Shown: positions 9,519 to 18,581, counted from the stretch's first letter. The stretch is DNA of 58,856 nucleotides from CAZQRP01 sp964596125 (GCA_964596125.1 CAZQRP010000023.1:1-58856); one strand, 5' to 3'. Notes: generated by a model from the sequence alone, not told the origin. A program made the numbers and translations.

Positions 9519-10730
9519 TTAAGAAATCTTTCCTCCCTGGGTATCCATCAGGAAAGTTCTCAAATGAACATACACATACAGAAATATAGCCGATGCCGCG
9601 AGACTAAAAACGAGACTGAGGACACCAATAAAGTTGTATCCGATCAGCGTCAGCACCAGCCCACCTGCCATGGCTCCCAAAGCTCGCCCCAGATGATTGG
9701 AAGCCCCTTGAACGCCCATAATCGTGCCTCGCACATTGCTTGATATTGTCACAGTGATTGAGAAGAACGCTGGCCGAGTACTGCTGGAGATTCCCGAGAA
9801 GAGTCCACCCAGCAAAACAGACAGCCACACGTCCCGGGGAAATTGCATTAGTGCCACTCCAATAAGACCGCACAATGCCTGCATTATGACACATATCTTT
9901 ATTTTGTTAAATTTATCAGCTAGCTGTCCCCCAATAAGCATGCCAGCCAGGTGACCCATAGCCATATATGAGATTAATGGCGCTACCTGTCCAATGCTCA
10001 ATGAATAGCTCCGGATAAGGAAAGCAGCCAGGTAGACATCAACCGTAAAATAAGCACCGTTTGCTAAAGTGTTAGCAAACATCAGAGGAAATAATGTCTT
10101 CTGATGAAAGGCTTCCCGAAAACTGGATAAATAGGCTATGCTCCCATTCGATTGACTGGTCCGTGATGATGGTAGGACAACAATGTCTACCACAGCTATT
10201 GCAACTATAAATAGTCCCAGAACCAGAAAGCTCGCTCGCCATCCCAGGCTGTCAGCAATCAGTGCTCCTGCCGGAACTCCCGCCAGATACGCCAGGGGGA
10301 GGCCTGTATTGACTATAGCCATTATCCTGCCATGAATACCGGTCTGAAAATAGTCACCGACGCTGCCCAGAATGTTCGGCCCGGCCATAGCGCCACCCAA
10401 TCCAACCAGGACACTGAAACCGATAAGGGCTGAGAAATCCCAGGCTATACCATAGCCTAAAAGCGAAATCCCGGAAATTAATAATCCAGTTATCACCACA
10501 CGCTTACGACCAACGCGGTCGGAGATTGGGCCGACTATGGGGGATGCCAGCCCCCAGACAACAGCCGAGATGGTAAGGAGTTGTCCCGCAACTGCTACGG
10601 TAGTGCCTAATTCACCGGAGAGATTAACGAGCAAAGCGGCCACAAGTCCCATTGATGTAAACAGTGAAAACACGCTGGCGGTCAGTACCACTATCGTAAG
10701 AATGAAACTGCTTCGTGTACTACCATTCAT
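9519..10730 (-). CDS. MFS transporter, paralogue of the gene at 5918-7108
   Basis: A 403-aa, 12-helix MFS efflux-type permease with motif A GPISDRVGRKR. It aligns end to end with the other paralogue, and the first 35 bp of a conserved leader block are also shared, so the pair arose by duplication that included upstream DNA. Divergence is scattered through the helices, and both copies keep the motif residues, so both are probably functional, perhaps with different substrates. Confidence 0.88.
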   Translation of the reverse strand: MNGSTRSSFILTIVVLTASVFSLFTSMGLVAALLVNLSGELGTTVAVAGQLLTISAVVWGLASPIVGPISDRVGRKRVVITGLLISGISLLGYGIAWDFSALIGFSVLVGLGGAMAGPNILGSVGDYFQTGIHGRIMAIVNTGLPLAYLAGVPAGALIADSLGWRASFLVLGLFIVAIAVVDIVVLPSSRTSQSNGSIAYLSSFREAFHQKTLFPLMFANTLANGAYFTVDVYLAAFLIRSYSLSIGQVAPLISYMAMGHLAGMLIGGQLADKFNKIKICVIMQALCGLIGVALMQFPRDVWLSVLLGGLFSGISSSTRPAFFSITVTISSNVRGTIMGVQGASNHLGRALGAMAGGLVLTLIGYNFIGVLSLVFSLAASAIFLYVYVHLRTFLMDTQGGKIS

Positions 10731-10752
10731 TTCTGTGATTTGTATCCCTAAG

Positions 10753-10787
10753 GGTACAGGCCGGAAATTAGCAAACAGTATAACACG
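10753..10787 (-). promoter_or_regulatory. conserved leader element of MFS paralogue 2
   Basis: Second copy of the 35-bp leader block (30/35 identical to 7134-7168), at a similar distance from its start codon. It includes the same GTATAACACG core. Confidence 0.4.
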
Positions 10788-10947
10788 ATACGCCGGTTTA
10801 AATGAAGGTTATGCTATTGCCTTCATAATCGAAGTGATATATAGATAAAAATAAAAAACGAACTTCGGAATGAGCTGCTGCCTTACCTGTTGACAGAGAA
10901 ATAAATTGCACCTATGCTTAGATATTAAAGCTACAAGGAGGTACCAA

Positions 10948-11163
10948 ATGCCCGGAGACTGGGTATGCCCTTTTTTCCCAAATGTAACCACCTTAGCGAT
11001 TATAATGACTCTGGCCGTGGTATGGTCCATAGTTTGGAAGGGGATAGCGCTGTGGAGGGCAGGTAGAAACGGACACCTGGCCTGGTTCATAGTGTTACTT
11101 ATAGTCAATACAGTGGGAATATTGGAAATTATATACATTTTCGTATTCAGCCGTAAAAAGTAA
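10948..11163 (+). CDS. DUF5652 small membrane protein
   Basis: A 71-aa protein with AAGGAGG seven bases before the ATG. Two membrane helices (about 12-32 and 42-66) surround a short polar loop with the family-like motif WKGIALWRAGRNGHLAWF, followed by NTVGILEIIYIF and a basic C-terminus. This matches my recollection of the DUF5652 family. Function unknown. It is a single gene with no neighbour on the same strand within 550 bp. Confidence 0.75.
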   Translation: MPGDWVCPFFPNVTTLAIIMTLAVVWSIVWKGIALWRAGRNGHLAWFIVLLIVNTVGILEIIYIFVFSRKK

Positions 11164-11716
11164 TCATTTATGGCTGCTTACGGTCAGGGCACTATATTTT
11201 TTCAGCACGGACAAGTCCTTTGCACCTCTATATCTGCTATTGCCGATGACTGCTTTATGCCGAGCATGAGCTAAGGAATTAGATTAGTCTCTGGAATAAC
11301 GTGACGGGTCCTGCTGCTTACCAACCGGAATAAAAAGCCCCAATTAACCTCACCGTCCCACCGCTTTATCCGATCTGCACTTTTCAGCCTTCGCTTACCT
11401 TGTGCTCAGACCAATCGCCAATGGACTCCAGCTTGATTAATTGGGCCGACATCAATATAGGACATAGCGATATCCATTTCAATGGCCTATTGGTCACAGT
11501 CGACCTAAAACTTTAGTCCTGCTATTGCATTTCCCATAACAATAACCGCTCAAATTACGGGGCAGACCATCAATAAAAACAGCACCTTGTCTTATTTTTC
11601 CTGGAATAAGAATTACAGCAGTAAATCACATCTTTCCACATACCATCTATTGCCCGTCACAGCTTTTCTACTGGCGAACTTATGATAAAATAAGAAAATC
11701 GTATAGGAGGTTGGTT
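11164..11716. other. intergenic region, no gene recognised
   Basis: About 550 bp between the DUF5652 and nuclease genes. No convincing ORF, tRNA or repeat seen. The last 40 bases are AT-rich with a TAAAAT that could serve as a -10 for the nuclease gene. The rest may be a decayed gene. Confidence 0.4.
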
Positions 11717-12340
11717 ATGGCCCAGAAACGAGATGGAGTGTATATTTGGGTGACCTGGCTTTCAAAGCTCATGGCCGGAGAGCAATCATGCGAGTGGTCA
11801 CCATGGTTCAAAGCAAACTACGAATATTACGAGAGAGTACCCGACGACTTTGATAGTGCAGCATGGAGGGTAGAACACACGCGCTTACTCAGGGATCTAA
11901 GAATCGAAAGGCAAGAGGCCGGTGCGCACGTTCTCTTTGAAAGGCAAAATAACTTCAAATACAAAACGCCAAATGGGATAGCAATAGGCGGGACGCCGGA
12001 TATGATAGAACTGACCAGCAGAGAGAGGGGAATAATTTATGACGCTAAAACCGGGCAAAGAAATCAGTCTCATCTAGTACAGGTCATGATATATATGTAC
12101 CTGCTTCCCCTGGCAAGAACCGAATGGTCCGGAATGGTTTTTGAGGGAGCAGTCCGGTATAAAGATGGCAAAACCGATATCCCTGCAAGTACCATCAATG
12201 ATGCCTTCAAGGATAACTTTAACTATTTTGTTGAGATTATGGCATCTTCTGAGCCGCCATATAAAGCGCCTAATGAACTGAACTGCCGGTTCTGTGATAT
12301 TCACAAACAAGAATGTCCGGAGAGGATTGAATTCAGATAA
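11717..12340 (+). CDS. Cas4/RecB-like PD-(D/E)XK nuclease with predicted 4Fe-4S cluster
   Basis: A 207-aa protein beginning at the ATG after TAGGAGG. The nuclease core is visible: D95 in GGTPDMIE, then D109-x-K111 in IIYDAKTGQ, and the downstream Gln of motif QxxxY (Q122). Four cysteines are placed as in Cas4 and AddB: one N-terminal (C25, in GEQSCEWSPWFKANY) and three C-terminal (C190, C193, C200), so an Fe-S cluster clamp is expected. No cas1/cas2 genes or CRISPR array are in the window, so it is a stand-alone RecB-family exonuclease. Role in repair or defence not determined. Confidence 0.75.
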   Translation: MAQKRDGVYIWVTWLSKLMAGEQSCEWSPWFKANYEYYERVPDDFDSAAWRVEHTRLLRDLRIERQEAGAHVLFERQNNFKYKTPNGIAIGGTPDMIELTSRERGIIYDAKTGQRNQSHLVQVMIYMYLLPLARTEWSGMVFEGAVRYKDGKTDIPASTINDAFKDNFNYFVEIMASSEPPYKAPNELNCRFCDIHKQECPERIEFR

Positions 12341-12440
12341 CAATCTGTATATGAGCCTCGAATGCCACTTCTTTCATACCGATATTTATTTATTACTTTT
12401 CTCTGAAAGCTAGCGAACTGACTGAGCCGGCACACGCCGT

Positions 12441-12469
12441 GTTTAAACTAGCTGGCGAAATGGTATAAT
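12441..12469 (+). promoter_or_regulatory. candidate sigma70-type promoter
   Basis: A perfect TATAAT at 12464-12469 lies 50 bp before the MFS start, with a weak GTTTAA 17 bp upstream. Confidence 0.4.
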
Positions 12470-12519
12470 GGATAGTCCACGCTTTATATACGCCGGGGTA
12501 CTACAAAAGCAATTAGGTT

Positions 12520-13809
12520 ATGGTCGCAGAAACAAAGGCACAGCGGTTCTACGGGTGGCGGCTACTGTTTTTCCTGTGGATCGTGTACACCATCCCAGTT
12601 GGTTTCGCAGTGTACGGTTCAGCAGTGCTCTTTCCTTTCATGAGTGAGCAAACAGGATGGGCGCGTGGAGAAATAACGATGGGATTCACCATTATAATGG
12701 TGACCATCGGGTTTGCCAATCTTCTGGCCGCCTGGACTGTCGGCCGTTTTGGCGCCAGAGCCAACCTCTTTGTCGGGGGAGTAGCTATCGCTGTAGTAAC
12801 TGCCCTGATGGGTACGGCGGGGCATATCTATGGAATATACCTTGCTATCTGTTTTTTCATTGGATTAGGAGTTTCTCTCGCCTCGGCACTGCCTGCCCAG
12901 ACGGTGATAATCTCCTGGTTCAATGCTCGCCGGGCCCTTGCCCTGGGCCTGGTGCTGGGGGGTGGTGCTATCGGCGGCTTCTTTGCCCCTCAAATTATAA
13001 GCGCAGCAGTCCAGTTTGCAGGTGGGAACTGGCGCATTGGCTGGTTCATTATATCTGCCGCAGCAATAGCAGGCGCAGCAGTGGCTATCCTTGCTGTATG
13101 CAACAGGCCAGATGATATGGGCCAGTACCCGGATGGACTAACCCCGGATGAGGCCGGTACAGCCAGCACCAGCCGACCAATCCGGACCTACCGTACTCCA
13201 TTTCAGTGGACTTTAAGCAGAGCCATACGGACACGCAGCCTGTGGTTCCTTATTATTGGGATGGCTCTCAGCTTCACCATCTGGCAGATAGTTATTACGC
13301 AGGGCCCATTCCATCTACGAGACCGCGGTTTTGATGCAGCGGAAGCAGCTTTTTTTTATAGTCTGACCATCGGATTGAGTATTGTGGGACGCTTTACCAT
13401 CGCCGCGCTGGGAGACATCATCGAACCCCGCTTTCTCCTTGCCTGGGCTGCACTCTGTTCCCTGCTGGGAGGGATCTTATTCTGGTTCGTCTCACCAGAT
13501 ATTGTATGGACTGCTTATCTCTATCCGTTACTGGTTGGGTGTGGTTTCGGAGCTGGATTTGTCTGTATGCCGACTATTATCGGTAACTATTGGGGCACTG
13601 ATACTTTTCCAGGCATCTACGGCCTGCTTTCGCCTGTTACAATGGCATTCCAGGCTGTAGCTGCACCCCTTGCAGGATTGCTCTATGACCTTCAGGGCAC
13701 CTATTTCACTGCTATGCTCATCGCATGCGTAGGGGCAGCTGCCGGCTTCACGTTACTACTCCTCTGCACTCCACCCAAGCCAAAGGAAGCGGTAAACAAG
13801 ACCGTCTGA
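12520..13809 (+). CDS. MFS transporter (oxalate/formate antiporter or monocarboxylate type)
   Basis: A 429-aa, 12-helix permease. The opening FYGWRLLFFLWIVYTIPVGF and the long central loop (about 205-235) are typical of the OFA/MCT-like MFS branch, which moves small carboxylates. The helix 2-3 motif is degenerate (WTVGRFGARAN). No strong RBS precedes the ATG. Stand-alone gene with its own likely promoter. Substrate unproven. Confidence 0.85.
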   Translation: MVAETKAQRFYGWRLLFFLWIVYTIPVGFAVYGSAVLFPFMSEQTGWARGEITMGFTIIMVTIGFANLLAAWTVGRFGARANLFVGGVAIAVVTALMGTAGHIYGIYLAICFFIGLGVSLASALPAQTVIISWFNARRALALGLVLGGGAIGGFFAPQIISAAVQFAGGNWRIGWFIISAAAIAGAAVAILAVCNRPDDMGQYPDGLTPDEAGTASTSRPIRTYRTPFQWTLSRAIRTRSLWFLIIGMALSFTIWQIVITQGPFHLRDRGFDAAEAAFFYSLTIGLSIVGRFTIAALGDIIEPRFLLAWAALCSLLGGILFWFVSPDIVWTAYLYPLLVGCGFGAGFVCMPTIIGNYWGTDTFPGIYGLLSPVTMAFQAVAAPLAGLLYDLQGTYFTAMLIACVGAAAGFTLLLLCTPPKPKEAVNKTV

Positions 13810-13913
13810 CCAATCAGATACTTGCTCTGATACAGCCGGTTCTCTTTCATGGCATGAACACCTGCTGTTTACGCTGCGCAGCCAGATACCGTGACACGTG
13901 CCGGGCTCAGGCT

Positions 13914-15116
13914 TCAGGACGCAGCTACAGTCAATACTCTGTCGTCATAGGTGGTCAGCCTCTCGACACCGGTGCCGGTAACCAGGTAGTCATCCTCCAC
14001 ACCAATAACCCCCTTATCCGGAAAGACCAGTTTAGGCTCGAAAGCAAAGACCATGTTTTCCTCAAATTCCTGTTGAAATCCGGGGGCGATCAGGGGATAT
14101 TCATCGATCTCCAGCCCGATCCCATGCCCTACAAATGACACACGATTATCTTTATAACCCATAAAATTGTCCTCATATCCCGCCTGCCGGACTAATTTTA
14201 TTACTTCCTTGTAGAGAACAGAGCAGTACCTGCCAGGCTTCACCCATTGTTCCATGAAGTCCTTGACCTCCCTGGCAAAAGTGTACGCTCGTTGTAGCTC
14301 TTGAGACAACATCCCGATCACAAACGTGCGGGTCATATCCGTTACATAGCCGTTTACTCCCACACCGAAATCGATGACCAGAGGCTCGTTAGCAGTGACT
14401 TTATTGAAACTCGCACCCTGGGCTAAAGCGGGCGTTGTCCCGAGCCCACCCAAGGGTGCCTTTAAATAAGACGGTATGGTACCTGTTTTCCCGCAAAAAA
14501 CATGTGCATAGAACATTTCTTGATTATAACCACGCATTCGCAGGAGCCCCTGGTGCCCCAACCGCCTGGCGAGCCCACCCATCATTGAATCAACTTCGAG
14601 CTCGGTCATTCCGGAGCGGATACTTGTTTGAGCTTTGTGCATAACCTGCTTTAAAATTTCACATGCTTTCCTCATCTGAGATATCTCATACTCGGACTTT
14701 ATCATACGTACTTTTTTAACAAGCTCCGAAATATCCAGGTAGTTTGCTTCCGGGAAGTCCCGACACAGCACCAAATAGTTCCTTGCCGGCAGAACGTCCA
14801 TTTCGATACCTATCCGACCGCGCAGTGAGTAGTTAAAGTCGGAGAGTATGCTGCCAAGTTTATTTCTCTTCTTCAAATGTACAATCCGGGCCAGGCTTGA
14901 TTCTGTTAAAACCCGGTCAAGGTCGCCTTGCACTACCAGCACCGGTTCGCCCCCGGCCGGTATAAAAAGAAGAGAAGGTTGAACGGTGCCGGTGAAATAA
15001 AAAAGGTCAGCATTTTGGGAGATCAATGCCCCATCGACTTCGCTTTCCTGAAGTAAATTCTGAAACCGGTCAATCCGCGCTAGAATTTCCTTTTGGGGTG
15101 TGTACTCATATTCCAT
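13914..15116 (-). CDS. M24-family metallopeptidase (Xaa-Pro aminopeptidase-like)
   Basis: A 400-aa protein with a creatinase N-terminal domain (about 1-140) and a pita-bread metallopeptidase domain. Metal-ligand motifs are present: two Asp in VIDFGVGVNGYVTDMTRTF, His in FVGHGIGLEIDEYP, Glu in FAFEPKLVFP, and a final Glu in GVEDDYLVT. It probably removes N-terminal residues ahead of proline or acts on a related peptide. The ATG is preceded by GGAGG. It is divergent from the arsenic-type pair. Confidence 0.88.
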   Translation of the reverse strand: MEYEYTPQKEILARIDRFQNLLQESEVDGALISQNADLFYFTGTVQPSLLFIPAGGEPVLVVQGDLDRVLTESSLARIVHLKKRNKLGSILSDFNYSLRGRIGIEMDVLPARNYLVLCRDFPEANYLDISELVKKVRMIKSEYEISQMRKACEILKQVMHKAQTSIRSGMTELEVDSMMGGLARRLGHQGLLRMRGYNQEMFYAHVFCGKTGTIPSYLKAPLGGLGTTPALAQGASFNKVTANEPLVIDFGVGVNGYVTDMTRTFVIGMLSQELQRAYTFAREVKDFMEQWVKPGRYCSVLYKEVIKLVRQAGYEDNFMGYKDNRVSFVGHGIGLEIDEYPLIAPGFQQEFEENMVFAFEPKLVFPDKGVIGVEDDYLVTGTGVERLTTYDDRVLTVAAS

Positions 15117-15169
15117 TGTATCCTCCAGTTAAATGGCTTAGCAAAAAAATGGCAAATATAATAATACAC

Positions 15170-15198
15170 TTTACACTATCATTCTGACATGATATAAT
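15170..15198 (+). promoter_or_regulatory. sigma70-type promoter of the AbrB-like/arsM operon
   Basis: TTTACA (15170-15175), a 17-bp spacer, and a perfect TATAAT (15193-15198). Transcription would begin near 15205, within the repeat block described separately, giving a leader of about 50 nt. Confidence 0.75.
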
Positions 15199-15234
15199 AT
15201 TCAGTGTATTCTGATAATTCTGTATATTCAGTAG
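15181..15234 (+). repeat. phased ATTCWG repeats, likely operator
   Basis: ATTC(A/T)G occurs at 15181, 15199, 15208, 15217 and 15226. The last four are spaced exactly 9 bp; the first is 18 bp earlier, with the missing slot occupied by the -10. The block covers the promoter spacer and the start point, which fits repression by a multimeric DNA-binding protein, perhaps the AbrB-like product (inference). Confidence 0.65.
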
Positions 15235-15253
15235 TACTAAGCTCAAGGAGGTA

Positions 15254-15541
15254 ATGAAGTTGACCGAAAAAGACATGGTAGAACCTTGTTGCTCTCCAAT
15301 GGAAAAGGTTACAGGCTGCTGCAAAGTTGAGTCCCTGGTAAGTGTTGATGAGAGAGGGCAAATGGTACTCCCCAAGGAAATAAGAGACAAAGCAAATATC
15401 CGCTCGGGTGATAAGTTAGCGGTTATCGGTTGGGAAATGGAAGGAAAAATATGCTGTATTTCATTGATTAAATCTGAAGACCTCGCCAGCATGGTAAAGG
15501 AACTACTCGGTCCTATGATGAAAGAAATGATCACGACGTAA
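15254..15541 (+). CDS. AbrB/MazE-type regulator with N-terminal cysteine pairs (HgcC-like)
   Basis: A protein of up to 95 aa. The N-terminus carries two vicinal cysteine pairs (EPCCSP and GCCKVES), followed by a SpoVT/AbrB swapped-hairpin domain (VSVDERGQMVLPKEIRDKANIRSGDKLAVI), and a third pair in KICCIS. It resembles the small protein annotated with the mercury-methylation genes hgcAB, but here it precedes arsM by 25 bp. The cysteine pairs could bind As(III) or Hg(II), making it a metalloid-sensing regulator (inference). AAGGAGG lies only 2 bases before the ATG at 15254, so the TTG at 15260 (MTEKDMVEPCC) may be the true start. Confidence 0.75.
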   Translation: MKLTEKDMVEPCCSPMEKVTGCCKVESLVSVDERGQMVLPKEIRDKANIRSGDKLAVIGWEMEGKICCISLIKSEDLASMVKELLGPMMKEMITT

Positions 15542-15566
15542 TAATGAACAATCTCAGGAGGTAAAA

Positions 15567-16391
15567 ATGAAAAATTCAGATGTAAAGAAAGTTGTCAGGG
15601 AAGGTTACGCTAAAATAGCCAGACAGGGCCGTTCCTGTTGTGGTCCATCAACTTCGTGCTGTGGCAGTGTTGATGCAGCAGAGGACATCAGCAAAAGAAT
15701 AGGATATAACGAGGAAGAACTCGCCTCGGTCCCCGAAGGTTCAAATCTGGGGCTGGGATGCGGGAATCCCACCGCACTCGCTTCATTGAAAGAGGGGGAG
15801 ACTGTTCTCGATCTCGGTTCAGGAGGGGGACTTGATTGTTTTCTGGCTGCAAACAAGGTTGGTATAAACGGAACAGTTATAGGTATCGATATGACACCAG
15901 AAATGATAGAGAAGGCCAGAGAGAATGCCAGAAGGGAAAACTACAACAATGTGGAGTTCAGGTTAGGAGAAATTGAAAACCTGCCGGTTGCCGATAATTC
16001 TGTAGATGTGTTGATTTCAAACTGCGTAATCAATCTGTCATCTGACAAGAAAAGGGTGTTCAGGGAAGCATTCAGAGTTCTGAAACCGGGGGGAAGGCTG
16101 ATGATTTCAGATATCGTCCTGACAAAGGAGCTCCCAGACTTTCTTAAGAACTCCGTACAGGCGTATATCGGGTGCGTATCCGGAGCTATGTTGAAGGAGG
16201 ACTACGAGGAAACTATAAAAGCTGCCGGATTTAATGAGGTCAAAATAGTCGATGAAACACATTTCCCCGTTGAAGGGTGGCTCACTGATCCGATAGCAAA
16301 GCCCATCATTGAATCATTAAATCTGACACCGGAAAGAGTAAGAGAGATTGTCAGCACTGTTATAAGCGTTAACATACAAGGTGTAAAATGA
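15567..16391 (+). CDS. arsM: arsenite methyltransferase
   Basis: A 274-aa SAM-dependent methyltransferase that converts As(III) to methylated arsenicals. The SAM-binding motif is VLDLGSGGGLDCFLAA, with the acidic GIDMTPEMIEKA following. The As-binding cysteines characteristic of ArsM are in SNCVINLS and IGCVSGA, and an N-terminal SCCGPSTSCCG segment adds four more cysteines. It is co-transcribed with the AbrB-like gene under the promoter at 15170. RBS AGGAGG is well placed. Methylation of another metalloid cannot be excluded. Confidence 0.9.
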   Translation: MKNSDVKKVVREGYAKIARQGRSCCGPSTSCCGSVDAAEDISKRIGYNEEELASVPEGSNLGLGCGNPTALASLKEGETVLDLGSGGGLDCFLAANKVGINGTVIGIDMTPEMIEKARENARRENYNNVEFRLGEIENLPVADNSVDVLISNCVINLSSDKKRVFREAFRVLKPGGRLMISDIVLTKELPDFLKNSVQAYIGCVSGAMLKEDYEETIKAAGFNEVKIVDETHFPVEGWLTDPIAKPIIESLNLTPERVREIVSTVISVNIQGVK

Positions 16392-16394
16392 TGT

Positions 16395-16432
16395 AATGTG
16401 GAGGGGCGGGCGGTACGTATACTCCTCACATT
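16395..16432. terminator. convergent terminator-like hairpin
   Basis: AATGTG...CACATT arms with a further G-rich/C-rich pairing containing one bulge lie between the stop of arsM and the end of the convergent surface-protein gene. No clear T tract on the plus strand. Confidence 0.4.
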
Positions 16433-18048
16433 CTAGATATCCTCCACCCCACCACTACACCCAGCACCACTGCAGCCACGAATAACACCAGGATAGCAAT
16501 AGTAAAGATGAGAAGCCGTTCCGGCATGAGAAGCACATTCAGCTCAGAAACCTCCGACCACGGACTTTCATTGCCGACAGAATCTACAGCCTTTACCCTC
16601 CAGCTATAGTATCCTTTAGGTAAAATATCATCCGCAGACAGGGTATACCTGGTACCATTCGCTATTTCTTTATCTAAAACGGGCGATGAGAAATTATTGC
16701 CGCGTGCAACCTGAAGTATGTAGTGTAGACCTTCAGGTTCATTCACCACAGCCCATTCAAACATAACCGTGGAGGGCTTAAAAACCCTTCCTCTCAGGTA
16801 TTTTAAAGATCGGGAGAACACTTCGCCCAGCGAAGTAAAGAGTGCCAGCTCAGCTCCTGTCGCAGGTGAAAGCAGTTGTGGTGCTGGCGGCGGCGTCTTC
16901 TCAGTAAAAAAGTCAGCCTGAGCAGAGTGAGCACTGCCGTCTACAGCAGTTATGGTATGCTCCGTTAATACACTTTGCGGGACTGTTAAAAATGCTTCAA
17001 AGCTCCCTCTATTGTCTGTAGCCACCTTCATATCTAACAACATTTCGTCAAAGCTGATCTGTATGTTCTCACCTCCAGCATAACCTGTCCCCGTAACAGT
17101 CACCACAGTACCTTTGTCACCCGAATCCGGCTGCACTTTTATTTGTGGAACCACTTCAAAACCGATATCAGGTATAGTCCCCTTCACGGTAAAAATTCTA
17201 CCGTATATGCTGATAGTATGATGTCCCCGGATACTTGCCGGAACGTGAATGATAGTACTCAAGGTACCGTTAGGCTCGGCTGTGAGATCAGCTCTCACTA
17301 TTTCATCGTCCCAGGTTATATTAATGCCCCCCTCACTCGTTTTAAAACCCCACACATTAATAACGATTCTGGTGTCAGCTGGACCGGAAAGCGGTTCTGC
17401 TTCGACCCAGGGGGATACTATGACCATAACTTCGTCGACTTCATTGGAGCTCGTCGTGCTTCCCACAGCGCCGATATGATGTCGGCCTTTAGTTGTCCGT
17501 GGAATTGTAAGCGTGCCATACCATGTACCCAGCCCATTAGCGGTTACAGGAGAAGAAGAGGCAATATCACCATCCCACGTTATCCTGATATCTGTCTCAT
17601 TGCTATCAAAACCTTTGCCCGTGACCGTAATCTGGTCCAGTTCCTCAACGATATGCGACAAAATATCTATCCGGGGAAGCATGGTGAAAATGACTGATGC
17701 AGTACTGGCAGACCAGTTGCTGTCATCGGTAATCAGAATTGTGTGTTCGCCTTTACTGGAAACAGGGATAACCAGATCACAGTTCAAGCTGCCTGTCTCA
17801 GAAATAGGCACTTCCTCTACCAGAATCTGGTCATCCCAGTGAATAGTAGCCAGTTTGCCCGAAAAGTTTTCACCGCTGACGGATACAGTTGAACCGGCAA
17901 TGCCGGAAACCGGCCGTACCGTACCACTGGCAGCGTAGACGGGAGTAGATACTGATACCAGCACTATCAGAGGAGTAAGAACAATAGATAAGGCCAGTAA
18001 CCTGAATAAAACTGTACTATGCATCGATTTCGATCTCATATGGACCAT
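16426..18048 (-). CDS. membrane-anchored surface protein with IPT/TIG-like repeats
   Basis: A 540-aa exported protein. A signal peptide (about 12-40, ending near VYAAS) is followed by four ~85-residue Ig-like IPT/TIG repeats, each with a P-x-S-G or equivalent opening, a V-T-G-x-G/N-F/Y turn and an I-T-W-D-D/G or I-H-W-D-D strand. A fibronectin-III-like module with WAVVNEPEG...YSWRVKAVDSVGNESPWSE follows (about 395-505). A C-terminal helix (LLIFTIAILVLFVAAVVLG) ending in a short basic tail anchors it. Probably an adhesin or cell-envelope structural protein. Three in-frame ATGs lie within the first nine codons and none has a clear RBS, so the exact start is uncertain. Confidence 0.8.
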   Translation of the reverse strand: MVHMRSKSMHSTVLFRLLALSIVLTPLIVLVSVSTPVYAASGTVRPVSGIAGSTVSVSGENFSGKLATIHWDDQILVEEVPISETGSLNCDLVIPVSSKGEHTILITDDSNWSASTASVIFTMLPRIDILSHIVEELDQITVTGKGFDSNETDIRITWDGDIASSSPVTANGLGTWYGTLTIPRTTKGRHHIGAVGSTTSSNEVDEVMVIVSPWVEAEPLSGPADTRIVINVWGFKTSEGGINITWDDEIVRADLTAEPNGTLSTIIHVPASIRGHHTISIYGRIFTVKGTIPDIGFEVVPQIKVQPDSGDKGTVVTVTGTGYAGGENIQISFDEMLLDMKVATDNRGSFEAFLTVPQSVLTEHTITAVDGSAHSAQADFFTEKTPPPAPQLLSPATGAELALFTSLGEVFSRSLKYLRGRVFKPSTVMFEWAVVNEPEGLHYILQVARGNNFSSPVLDKEIANGTRYTLSADDILPKGYYSWRVKAVDSVGNESPWSEVSELNVLLMPERLLIFTIAILVLFVAAVVLGVVVGWRISRM

Positions 18049-18227
18049 GATATTGTTTTGCCCGATAAAAAGACCCTGTCTGTAGCTTAAAGTATTTGGG
18101 TCGAAAAATCAAAGATATAACGGATGCATAGTAACAATGGAAGCCGCTTACTGTTTTCAAACTGTCTCAGCTAGTGTATTATTTAAGCGACCAAATTTCA
18201 CAGTTGTCAGACGTTCAGAAACAGGCA

Positions 18228-18581
18228 GTGAACCGGGAAGAGTTCAGAAATTATTGTCTTTCTAAAAAGGGAGTATCAGAGGGCTTCCCTTTTGATGAGA
18301 AAACACTTGTTTTCAAAGTACTGGGGAAAATGTTTATTCTAACAGACGTCAATACCTTCGAAAGCATCAACATAAAATGCGATCCCGGGAATGCGATCGA
18401 ACTCAGACAGAAATACCCGAGTGTTATTCCGGGCTATCATATGGATAAAAGACACTGGAACACGGTTATCCTGGATGGCTCGATAGAAGACAAGCTAATT
18501 TACCAGTGGATTGACGATTCATATAACCTGGTAGTCGCCAGGCTCCCAAAAGCGCAACGCCAGGAACTGGAAGAGCCATAA
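18228..18581 (+). CDS. MmcQ/YjbR-family protein
   Basis: A 117-aa protein of the MmcQ/YjbR DNA-binding-like family: REEFRNYCLSKKGVSEGFPFDEKTLVFKV at the N-terminus, then the IKCDPGNAIELRQKYPSVIPGYHMDKRHWNTV core and a final IDDSYNLVVARL helix. The GTG at 18228 gives the length and N-terminus usual for the family; a TTG at 18174 would add an unrelated 18 residues. The family has a CyaY-like fold and an unclear cellular role. Single gene, convergent with the small wHTH regulator. Confidence 0.85.
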   Translation: MNREEFRNYCLSKKGVSEGFPFDEKTLVFKVLGKMFILTDVNTFESINIKCDPGNAIELRQKYPSVIPGYHMDKRHWNTVILDGSIEDKLIYQWIDDSYNLVVARLPKAQRQELEEP

